Origin: Pelargonium cotyledonis
Lineage: Eukaryota; Streptophyta; Magnoliopsida; Geraniales; Geraniaceae
NCBI GenBank assembly: GCA_036897625.1
Contig: JAYMTA010001066.1
Coordinates: 1 to 22,035 of the forward strand
Direction of reading: 5' to 3'
DNA length: 22,035 bases
The notes under the pieces were generated by a model that was not told the origin of the DNA, ran no database searches, and saw only the letters and a list, made by a program, of their open reading frames with translations. The translations under genes and the position numbers were made by a program. Position 1 is the first letter of the stretch; every line of letters starts with the position of its first letter. Positions 1 through 9,600 of the stretch are shown in pieces.

Positions 1-817
1 GCTAGGACATGGTCCAAAACTTTGTTTTTTCCACACTAGAGTGTTATTTGGGGACTATTAATTATGCACAAAATGTTACTTGTTATCTATATTTCATAGG
101 ATAAATAATAATGTATTTTTTATTAGATCTGAGCAATATTATATGTTCTCAAATATTACACTATTTTTATGTTATCCACTTTACCCATCTTCTTTAACCT
201 AATTTCGCATGTTGCTCAGCGAGCCAATTCGACGAAATTAAGTTGGAGAAGAATGATAAAATGGATCATGTGCTAGGCCCAAGACCAGTCAAATATAATT
301 GAGTGAATGACTTTATACTACAACGAAGCTAGAAGTTGTGAAAATAAGTTAAGGATTGTCAAATTGAGGGATGCCTCATATAATTTCCTCTTAAAATAAC
401 TAAGAATTAACCAAACTTGAATTAAGGTAGATATGAACGAATTTCAATTATAATAATAATAATAATGTCACATCTCAAACTATTATGACGTAACTAGAGG
501 AGGTCATCACTTATCACAATAGGGCGTTCTTTCTTTGACTTTTAGTAGTCATTTCTAACCGGGATCAAATACAATTATTATAGTTTTATCCACAAACAGA
601 TAGCTACCTAATTTAAAAATATACGACACATTGTTATCCTAAAATATTTGTGCATGATAATTAATTGCCTTAAATTTTAAAATTCAAAATTTGATCTCTA
701 AAAAGACTGCCTTAATTCATGGTAGATATGAATCTGGTTTGATCCCAGAAACAATTTTCAAAACATTGTTTTACTTCAAAAACACATAAATGAGATCACA
801 ACCCAGTGATCATGAAG
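1..817. other. Upstream intergenic DNA, no gene seen
   Basis: AT-rich DNA with stops in all frames and only a short (TAA)n run near 455-467. I see no coding segment or RNA gene. Confidence 0.6.
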
Positions 818-1053
818 TAGAGTCGAGAATTTGAATTTGAATTTGAATGAACCCGCGGACATCCGAAATCAAACCTGACTTAAAAATGATACGAATGGAT
901 CATTTTTGAAGTCGGGTTTGAATCAAATTTGTCCAACAAAAATATGGATCAGACCGGATTAGACAAACATGCACGATTCCACACATTTCCCCCTAAAATC
1001 CGAACAAATTTGAATCCGAGTAAATCTTATCCAAATCCTAATTGCCACATCTA
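818..1053. mobile_element. hAT-type MITE, 236 bp, with 8-bp TSD
   Basis: The ends are TAGAGTCGAGAATTTG on the left and AATTGCCACATCTA on the right. Read from outside they are imperfect inverted repeats (TAGAgtcGagAATT against TAGATGTGGCAATT). The element is flanked by an exact 8-bp direct repeat, TCATGAAG, at 810-817 and 1054-1061, the length produced by hAT transposases. It has no coding capacity. It sits about 300 bp upstream of the aminotransferase start codon. Confidence 0.8.
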
Positions 1054-1310
1054 TCATGAAGATTCCAATGATGGAGTTAATCTACAATTCCTTAACTAAC
1101 ATCATAAAATTTGGCTTTTGAAAAGGTCTCCTCTCCCTGTAGAAATGCAACTGAATACACAAACAATATAAACAAAGTTGTCAAAAACAAACTACTCTAC
1201 ATTTTAGGAAAATGGCATCACTTTTGATAACATATTTATCAATTTGGATGTAAAATATCAAACTAATCAACAATCTGTTCAGCTAATGCACAAGATTCAC
1301 ATACTTAACA

Positions 1311-1317
1311 TATATAT
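1311..1317 (+). promoter_or_regulatory. Possible TATA box of the aminotransferase gene
   Basis: TATATAT lies about 40 nt before the chosen ATG at 1357. The implied 5'UTR would be very short, so the true promoter may be elsewhere. Confidence 0.25.
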
Positions 1318-1356
1318 TTGCAGCTAGCTAGACCGTAGCACACAATCTCTGCATCT

Positions 1357-3961
1357 ATGGCTCCACCCTATATCCAATCACCAACGGCTAGCGGGTACAA
1401 CACAAAACCTCCAAAGATCGTTATTATAATCTATTATGATGCCATATATACTTTGTACGATTATCTCAGGTTGTTTTATCTAATTTGTGTAAAAATGCAG
1501 TTCTGGGGATGAAAAACATGCCAACATCAACTGGGAAGAACTTGCGCTTGGTCAAGTTACAGGAGACTACATGTATGTTATGAAATGCACGATGGGGGAG
1601 AAATTTTCCCAAGGAAGTGTCACCCCCTTTCGGAATATTGAGCTTACCCCATCTGCCGCAATATTGAACTATGGACAGGTGAGTAATAATACACGCGCGC
1701 GCGCGCGTGTGAACAATGATCAAAGTGCAAATTATTCGAGTTTTCGTGCTCATTCACGTTCGTCTAGACATTTGCATACTCAATCTGCATTTTTTCACTG
1801 TTTGCATATCTCTGCATTTACGTGGACAATAAAGTTTGCCTTCCTAAAGATATGTGTGCATGTGTGCGTATGGAAATATGTGAAGAATGAAAAAAGTGCA
1901 AAATGAGCATGAAAATGTCTAGATGTTCAAGTTTCCGTGCTCATTCATGTTCGTCTAGACATCTTCATAATCAGTTTGCAGTCTGCACTTCTTTCATTGT
2001 TTGTATATCTTTGTGCATTTACTTTCACGATAAAGTTTGTGCACCTGCGTTTTTCCTATATATAAAAATGTGTCATGTGTGTGTGTTACATCCAAATCCG
2101 AAGTGTTGTGTTGTGCTTCTAACATATCATCAATGTGTGGTGTAAAACTAGGGTTTGTTCGAAGGTCTAAAGGCTTACAGAAGAGAAGATGGTTGTATCC
2201 AACTCTTCCGGCCAGAACAGAATGCTATGCGTATGAAGATTGGTGCAGAGAGAATATGCATGCCATCACCAACAGTTGAACAATTTGTTGATGCAGTAAA
2301 GCAAACTGTACAAGCAAACAAGGATTTGGTACATTGATATAATACTCTATACCATCTATACATATACATATACATATACATATATATATGTGTGTGTGTG
2401 TGTGTGTCCTATGCATGCATGTTTATCAATGCTTGCCCAAACCCGATGGCATGAATGGCATCTAAAAGTGGGTTTGAATTGAAAACAGGTGCCTCCTTAT
2501 GGGAAAGGTACACTGTACCTTAGGCCCTTGCTCATGGGAAGTGGGTGTACAATGGGAATGGGGCCGGCGGCGGACTATACATTCCTAGTTTATGCTTCTC
2601 CAACTGGACAACATCCTCATCGCAACCAGGTAGATCCGTAGATTCAAGATTTCAAGTGAATACATGTTACTGGGAAGACATAATTACGGATTACGATCCA
2701 GTTATATGATGACCCAAAACACATAACTAATGATTTATAGATACAGTGAACTAAATGTTAAAAAAATTGAAAAGTGTAGATATATGTTTCGGCACATAAA
2801 TACTGGATAGTAAACCGTAATTACTCTTAATGGGAATGTACAATTTCGAAGTGATATAGTTTGTGTTTTGTTTGCATGTATAACAGGGTCAACCTCTGAA
2901 CTTGCTCGTCGAAGATAAGCTTCATCGAGCTGTTCCGGGTGGAACTGGTTGTGTCAAAAGTATAGGCAACTATGCACCAGTAAGCTGCAAAAGACTTAAC
3001 AAGTTGGCTTCACCTACTTCTTGCATAACTATATACACTAATGTTGGAAACTGTCACTTTAGGTTTTCCAAGCAGTGAAGGAAGCAAAAGCCAAAGGGTT
3101 CTCTGATGTCTTGTTTCTAGATGCGGTGACTGGAAGAAACATTGAGGAGGTCTCTATTTGTAATATTTTTGTGGTGAAGGTAAAAATCATGCATGAAAAT
3201 GGGTTTCGATTGACTTGTCACAACCTGATATATTTAGCGAATTATTTAATGGGTTAACACAACCCATTCATGACTCGTTAAATTTAATGGGCTACACGGG
3301 TTCAACACAATTAACTAAACAGGTTGGGTTAGCTGACACGAACACAATTAAGCTGAACCCAAACCCGCGTAATTCACATCGAGTCACGTGTCATGACACA
3401 AATTGTCAGCTCTAACATCGTGTTAATGTTTTCTATCCTTTTTACAGGATAACCTCATTTCAACTCCAACAATACATGGGACTATTCTTCCAGGAATCAC
3501 ACGAAAAAGCATCACTGAAATAGCTCTAGATTCGGGTTACAAGGTGACTATTCTTGTACAGCCAAAATCCAACTACACCAAAATATTGGACATGGATTAC
3601 GCAAAATAACACAAGTTTTTCAAAGAAAATCTCAGGATTGTCGATGTTTTTCAGGTGGAGGAACGTACCATTCCAGTGGAGGATTTGATGGACGCTGATG
3701 AAGCTTACTGTACAGGAACCGCAGTGGTTGTCACTCCTGTTGGTAGTGTCACCTATAAAGACAAAAGGTAGAGCATGCAATTCAGAGCTTCTCTCTAACC
3801 AATTTGTTTTAGAGCTTTTAGTAACAAAAGGAAAGTGTAAGTGCAGAGTTGAGTACAAAACAGGACAAGACACTGTGGCTCATAAATTGTATGCAACACT
3901 TACTGGAATTCAAACTGGTCGTGTTGAAGACAAGAAAGGATGGACCGTCATGCTTGATTGA
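1357..3961 (+). CDS. BCAT: Branched-chain amino acid aminotransferase, cytosolic-type (9 exons, 355 aa)
   Basis: PLP-dependent fold-type IV aminotransferase that interconverts Leu/Ile/Val with their 2-oxo acids. Exons: 1357-1394, 1501-1678, 2152-2328, 2489-2629, 2887-2979, 3063-3179, 3448-3543, 3655-3767, 3847-3961. All introns are GT-AG and the frame stays open to TGA. Visible motifs are DYMYVMKC (about 36-43), [10 protein letters not shown] (from 73), GGTGCVK with the predicted PLP lysine at K202, and the class-IV signature from E238 (EVSICNIF, then LPGITR). The C-terminus is [11 protein letters not shown], typical of plant BCATs. The length matches Arabidopsis BCAT4 (about 354 aa). The short N-terminus (MAPPYIQSP...) has no transit peptide, so I infer a cytosolic enzyme. 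Exon 1 is the least certain part: it was chosen because its donor gives the right phase and a 106-nt intron. The segment [10 protein letters not shown] departs from the usual GFGLxPTDY. Branched-chain and methionine-chain (BCAT4-like) substrates cannot be told apart here. Confidence 0.9.
1691..1710. repeat. Perfect alternating (CG)n palindrome in aminotransferase intron 2
   Basis: A 20-bp self-complementary tract of alternating purines and pyrimidines: a CG core flanked by ACA and TGT. It starts 12 nt after the splice donor at 1679. Such tracts can adopt Z-DNA or a small cruciform. Confidence 0.75.
1738..2100. repeat. Two-copy diverged tandem duplication inside aminotransferase intron 2
   Basis: Two direct copies are offset by about 191 bp. 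Copy A starts near 1738 and copy B near 1929. Both begin with a block like CGTGCTCATTCaYGTTCGTCT, then AGACAT, and share later blocks such as CATTTACNT and GATAAAGTTTG / AATAAAGTTTG. They explain most of the 473-nt intron (1679-2151). The short open frames here are intronic. Confidence 0.75.
2357..2407. repeat. Compound microsatellite (TATACA)n(TA)n(TG)n in aminotransferase intron 3
   Basis: TATACA-type hexamers run into TA and then TG dinucleotides, starting about 30 nt after the splice donor at 2329. It is probably length-variable. Confidence 0.9.
3195..3414. mobile_element. Probable degraded hAT-type MITE in aminotransferase intron 6
   Basis: The right end, AATTGTCAGCTCTA, matches the termini of the better-preserved elements in this window (10436-10635). 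The interior is rich in GGGTT/AACCC motifs, for example AATGGGTTAACACAACCC, typical of such elements. No left terminal repeat or 8-bp duplication was found, so the left limit is approximate. Confidence 0.5.
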
Positions 3962-4940
3962 GCTTCTCTTCCACCTAAAATGAATTCAATTTCATGTCAG
4001 ACGCCAGACGGTGCTGATGAAAAAGATCTATCACATAATATTAGACTAGACTGTACCCTTATTCATAAATTGTTATGTCAATAGTCCTCGTTACAAATAA
4101 ATCATCATCGCCATCATTTCATGAAAGGGAACTAACTTTCTATAAATGAATTAGCAGATTTGGTCTCAACAGATTGTATGCACAAACTGGCTCATAAGAT
4201 TCATTTTCTAATACGAAAATCTCAACTGGGGAATAGAAAAAGGGAAAACTTTGAATCATTTTATACTTGCTTTGCAATCCAGCTTCCTCTTATCGAGTAA
4301 TTTAAATTGATAAAAGAAAAAAAGCAATTCAACTTTTGTCCCTCATGCACTTAAAGAACAAATGAGTGATTTTTTACAAGGGTGCAAATCTAATCTATCT
4401 ATATGCATGCACCAAATAATAGAATATTAAAACACTGCTTCCTGACAGCAAATATCTTGGGAAATAAAGAGCTCCCCTTATAATAACTAATTGATCATTT
4501 GAGAGAAAACATAGATGGAATCCCCAGAAGAAACATATGTTTGTTCATATATTAGGTTGTCAAGGTATCGAAGACACTGTGTGTACGGGTTTAAGCAAAT
4601 TTAAAAAATAAAATAAAAAATTGATTAAAAATATTTAATCAGTGTCATTACATTGTTTGGCTTCTTGATGAATTGAACATTCAAACGAACATGCACAGGG
4701 GATAAATACTTTCAGTACAATCTTCATGATGTGGTCATGTCACACAAGAAAAAGAACGGTGAGTATCGTTTTGCTAGCATTAACAAAGAATGGCAGTGAC
4801 ACGGTCTCGCAATTCTCAGGGATCCTATCCATACATGAATTTATACAACAATAAGTCACTAACGATAGACCTAGATCAAATCATGAAACAAGCTCATGAA
4901 AGAACCAAAACAGAATGCAATACATCTATCAAACTTATTA
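3962..4940. other. Convergent 3'-3' intergenic spacer
   Basis: AT-rich spacer between the aminotransferase (+) and TBL (-) stop codons. It should hold both 3'UTRs. One AATAAA at 4096-4101 (+) could be the aminotransferase poly(A) signal. An A/T-rich near-palindrome lies at about 4620-4645. No coding region was seen. Confidence 0.5.
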
Positions 4941-7900
4941 CTAATTTCTAACCTGAATATCGTTTAAATGGGATATGAATAAGTCGTTCCACGTATCAGT
5001 TATTCCTGGTAAGCACCAATGCATACAATCATCGTGTTTCTTTCCACCAGCTGTAGCAGGATGGGCATCTGCTCTGTACTCACTCATACGGGTTATGTCC
5101 AAAATATGGAAACCAGATCCTTCGAGGGATTTGTAGAGGTGCTGATTCACCAGGCGCGTCACCACATTTGTTCCATTATTCTTTAGAGAAAAGAAATCTT
5201 CAACCTAGCAAGGAAACCATACATCGAAATCCTTTAGCCTTCTTTGGTTTTGGGTACAGAAGCAAAAAAGCAGTGAGATTGCTTAGGACCAAACAGTAGT
5301 CATTGATGAATTCACCTGCTCCGGCAACAAAGGCTGCAGTCGTTGACAAGAACCACCTTGATCCCAGTCACCACCTTCAAAATGTCTAGGGGATTGTGTA
5401 CGGAAAAATTTGATGCCACCTGGTTTCATTTTCCTCTCCACATACAGTATCTATCACAAGGCCAAATATACAAATAAAATATGAGAAAATGTTCAGACAA
5501 TCAAATTAGGAAATTGAGCGTTATTTGTAATTTACGATTTATCCACATTAACTACATTATTATAACCAGGGAAAAGAAGTTTGCAAACAAATATGGAAGC
5601 TATATCATCAATTATCGTAGGGTATTAGCTAACGCTGTAGGGTATTTTGGTTTCAGACTGCTAAACTCAAATAACCATTCATGATTGTATACTTAGGCAT
5701 AGGATGCCTCATAAAGAAATCTGCGAAATGTAGCAAAGTAAACCCTATGCAAAGTTCCATAGTTACAGAGAATTTTTGTGCATAATAGTGTAATGACTAA
5801 TGTGTTGATGTGAATATGAGCATAAACACTAAAAACTTAAAAGGCTAACATGAACACCCACTCACAGTGTCATTTATCAAAAAGAAAAATAATTATGAGA
5901 TCCATATTTAATCCCAAAACATTTTTTTCTCGGTCTAAGTCTAAAACAATTAGTCATTGTTTAACAGGCATAACTGAGTTAAGGATCTTATATCTCCTCT
6001 AAAAAATTTAAGACTAAAACAGTGTCATACCATGTGCTTTAAGACTATATCCAACCCCACATCTGGAGTTATTGGGGGAATTACAGGCAGACCATTTTTA
6101 AAGAAAAGCATGGGTGACTTCACAGGGTCAAATTTTGAAGGGGCCCACCACCTATCAACAAGAACCAAAAGGCCAGTGTCAGCAAAATTTCACCCAGGTT
6201 CAAAATTGTTCAAACCTCACCAAGAACAAGAACGAAATCAACATATAACAAGAAAGTAGCAACTCTTTCTAAAGATACTTATAGATAGCATCAAACCTGA
6301 TGGATTAGAAGCTAATCTCATATCCAGCTAGATGAAATTACACGAACGAATGTGGTTAACTGATGGGCACACTGGAAAAGATGAATTAAGCACCCAACTG
6401 ATGTGTGCGTGTATATATATATATGCAATACTTTTTCGAAATTAATTTCACTTGTAAGGCCAATGATAATGCAATCCTCAACTTTTTAAAAAAATGTAGA
6501 TAATGTAGAATTTTCAGATACGAATATCAATTACCAGTGTCCTGTGTTGAAGATTAGAATATCATGGAAGCTTGGAGCCTCTGCCCACGTGCCTTCTGGA
6601 ATATCAACGTCAACTCTGTAACCCTCTTTATATCCAAGAGACTCCAACACACCACCATTAGCATTAGCCAACCACCTGCAAGCAGAGCAAGCATATGTTA
6701 AATACACCCTAAAATTTGAAGTCTGCAAAATAAAATATTATCTATGTAATGCCATTTATCCAGAAAGAGGTACTAGGGAAAGACAATATGATGTGAGAAT
6801 ATCTAAATAACAGAACACAACGACAGTGATAACACAACCTGAAGTAGACATAGCTTACCTACCATAATGCGCCAGAAGATTAGTTCGATGATAAGCAATG
6901 GTAAGGTTATATTGTAAAAAAGTAAACCCTCGATCAGCCCCAATCGGACGCCACTTTTTCACTTCACTGGACACCCTTTTGAGGGTGCAAAAAAGAGAAA
7001 CAAACATATTCCTGTTTAAGGAATCCCCAACAAATCCTGCACTGTTGAGCATTCATTACGTCCAGAAAGAGCATATAACTGAAGGAACTAAAACGCCATA
7101 TTCAAACATAAAATGTCTGTAACCAGAAGTACAAGATCATATACAAATAAATGTGGAAACACACATTCCAATTTGGGTAGTGTCTGAAAATAAAATTGCA
7201 TTGCAAAACCTTGTTTTGTGATTTAAATTACATAAAGTGATAAAACTGAATTGTTCCAACTTCATAATGGTTGCCCATTCACTCCTAGCCATACAAACTT
7301 GAACTGGCGGCATTCATGAAGACAAAAAACCGACCAATGCTATATTGCTAATTTGCTATTTACTTTTGCAGTGGCATCTATTATCTTTAAGGGATCAGTT
7401 CAAGATGCTAGAGCTAGATTAACACGACCGCTGTAAATGTAGAGCTTCTACCCAGTTCCATACACCCAAACATACAGATATTAAAGCCAGTTGAACCGCA
7501 TGCACTTGCGCAAATCAAAAGTTTCCTTCACACTCATAGCTTCTCTCTTTCAACGTATCGTGATTGTAACATTATTTCAAACAATTTTGACTGCGCATTT
7601 GCCTACTCATAAAACATAGTAGATAGAAAACTATTAAGAATCTTATATCTCCAATTCTTCATTATTAAGGGCCTATATGAGCAAAAAGCTTCACGAAAAC
7701 TAGTCAAAGTAATATCAAGCTCTTGCTACCAGACAGAACAGCCCCCAAGTTTTCAACTTTCTTCTCTTTTCCCCTAGATTCTCAGCAACTCAACATAAAT
7801 TATTTTTACTGTAAATATTATCGAAAAGGTTAGCTCAGATGAAACTTCAAGAAAACAAAAAATGCTCCTGATTCATTAGGTTCAGTTCACAGGAGGTAAT

Positions 7901-8397
7901 TATGAGCTACTCTGAAATTCAATATTTATATTTTCCAACATTTTCTCAGCAGCCAAACAAAAACTAAACACTCCACTAGACACAAACAGAAAGTGTAGTT
8001 TAGAAAAGGTACGGTAGGTACCAATGCTGATATCTCTGTGCATCTCCAGAAACTTCACCGGATCGAATGGCGGCAGATCGCAGTGCTTGGGCTTCCACCG
8101 CCAACGGTTGAGATCTCGGCCGTTGGATTTGTTGCCGGAGATGCAGTTCCAGCCCTTGAATATCTCTTTGCAGGTGTTGTCGTACCTCAGCTTCGCATTC
8201 GGATCGTATATCCAGTTCCCATCGGAGTAGTCGCACGATCCGGCCGGAAGCTCCGATTCAAAGCTCTGGAAAGACGTCGGAGAGGGCTTTTTGGACGAGG
8301 ATTTGAAGGAAGAGAGGACAAGGACGAGAGTGGCGCCGCAGAGGAGATAGAGGAATAGAATTGAAGCGCGCTTCATGTGGTGGTCTCTGCCGGCCAT
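4941..8397 (-). CDS. TRICHOME BIREFRINGENCE-LIKE (TBL) O-acetyltransferase (6 exons, 404 aa)
   Basis: Plant PC-esterase/DUF231 protein. TBL proteins are Golgi type II membrane enzymes that O-acetylate wall polysaccharides. Exons on the minus strand: 8397-8022, 7036-6859, 6675-6535, 6151-6031, 5450-5316, 5204-4941, all GT-AG with phases that close. A signal-anchor helix (ILFLYLLCGATLVLVLSS) lies at about residues 13-30. The TBL domain begins near GSCDYSDGNWIYDP. The catalytic GDS motif is in GFVGDSLNRNMF (G129-D130-S131). The family DxxH motif is DCMH (D376, H379), followed by WCLPG. FHDILIFNTGHWWWAPSKFDP spans the exon 3/4 junction and is a clear family block. Length and sequence resemble the TBL12/TBL13 group (TBL13 about 412 aa), but that assignment is from memory. 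The acetylated polymer cannot be read from sequence. Its 3' end faces the aminotransferase gene, and the CGR-type gene lies upstream on the same strand. Confidence 0.92.
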
Positions 8398-8442
8398 GGC
8401 GTCACCGGAGCTCGGAGCAGGCGCACGTTAGCGACACCCCCA

Positions 8443-8450
8443 CTTTATAT
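8443..8450 (-). promoter_or_regulatory. Candidate TATA box of the TBL gene
   Basis: The minus strand reads ATATAAAG about 46 nt upstream of the TBL ATG (8397). This implies a very short 5'UTR and is otherwise unsupported. Confidence 0.4.
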
Positions 8451-8505
8451 GCATTTGTCCCAAAAAAAAAATTAAATTAAATAAATTTAGGAAAATGAAT
8501 GTTTT

Positions 8506-8552
8506 AAGTAGAGGGGTATCCTTTAAAAAAAAAAAAAAAAAGTAGAGGGGTA
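8506..8552. repeat. 13-bp direct repeats flanking a poly(A) tract
   Basis: AAGTAGAGGGGTA occurs at 8506-8518 and again at 8540-8552. The 21 nt between them are TCCTTT plus a run of A. This has the shape of a target-site duplication around a poly(A)-only retroinsertion, or of a replication-slippage event. Confidence 0.5.
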
Positions 8553-9600
8553 ATTTCGGGTTTCAGATTGGATTTGTTCGAATTTAGGTTGATAAATCTT
8601 TTCCGAAAAGAATTTGAAATGTGAATCTGGTCAAATTTTACATTTTAGGCAAGAAATGTGCAATTCATGCGAGTTTGTCAGATCTAATTTAAATTATAAA
8701 AATTAAAGTCGATCATATCCAACTCGTAAATTGGTATAATCAAATTTCAAGTGCTCATAGGTCCAGTCAGCACATTTTAACGCCCATTTAAAAATTGTTT
8801 TAATTGAACAGTACATTGCGCACAACGATCTAACACTTTATTTCCTAAACAATTTTGCATGTCAAATTATCGAACCGAAGTTGTGTCACTAGTGACATTA
8901 ATTCTTCGAATATTTGCATACAAACTACGAAGAGCACGAGAATGGCTGTTAAAAGCAAAGAAGCATAAAGCCGCAAATCTAGGTCACCTAGAGCTCAATC
9001 AACATTTTTGCGGATTCAAGTTGCATAAAATAACCTTGTTCAGGTCGGACAAAAATCATTCATTTCACATGTAAAATCTAACACGCAGCCCTTTCAAATC
9101 GGGTTTCAGTTCCGACTCAAAAACCGCACCCCTTTTAGATGGGCTCGGTTTCCATCTGAAACCCTAATTGCCTGCTACTCTAAAGCAAATTGACAAAATT
9201 GACGGTGAAAAAAGCAATCAACAACACATATATTGACAAATCAACCATTTTATAATCATCATAAATTCATAACTAGTTTTTGATTCATAGCTATCAGAAC
9301 AAAATGTGGGTTCTGTAAATCTATCAGAAAACTATTATTTTAACTACAAGCAACATCCAATGAGAAAAACCAAAATACCTAAATTAAAGCTAGCTCGAAA
9401 AGGTACAAAACAGCCAACGCAAATTCTTGCGAACTCACCTCCCCAACGAGCACATCAAAACACACAATGAGGAGGCAGCGTTATGTCCCGAAGATTATAA
9501 ATTTACCATTTTATCCCATGCGCGTGAATTGCGCTTGTTGGCATTATGCTTTATGCCAAGAAGCTCGAGGATCAGTAGATAAGTTATGAATCCGAGATCC
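8553..9600. other. Spacer between TBL 5' end and CGR 3' end
   Basis: No gene seen. The 3' untranslated part of the CGR mRNA should lie just below 9601. No AATAAA was found on the minus strand in its first 150 nt. The segment near 9096-9182 has GGGTTTCAG-type motifs that suggest old repeat DNA. Confidence 0.45.

Noticed and set aside
1571-2145. Open frames of 111 and 80 codons across the aminotransferase intron
   Set aside because: The 111-codon frame starts inside exon 2 and reads through its donor. The 80-codon frame lies wholly in intron 2. The similar protein strings in both only reflect the tandem duplication.
3526-3873. 115-codon minus-strand open frame
   Set aside because: It is antisense to aminotransferase exons 7-9 and their introns, with no recognisable protein features.
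6032-6259. 75-codon plus-strand open frame
   Set aside because: It is antisense to TBL exon 4 (6151-6031), which encodes the WWAPSKFDP block on the other strand.
8024-8358. Plus-strand open frames of 68 and 106 codons
   Set aside because: Both are antisense to TBL exon 1, whose GC-richer coding sequence happens to leave them open.
8542-9182. A larger hAT-like element with TAGAG...CTCTA ends
   Set aside because: The ends and adjacent GGGTTTCAGAT blocks look alike in inverted orientation, but the flanking 8 bp do not match and the spacing of the ends is inconsistent.
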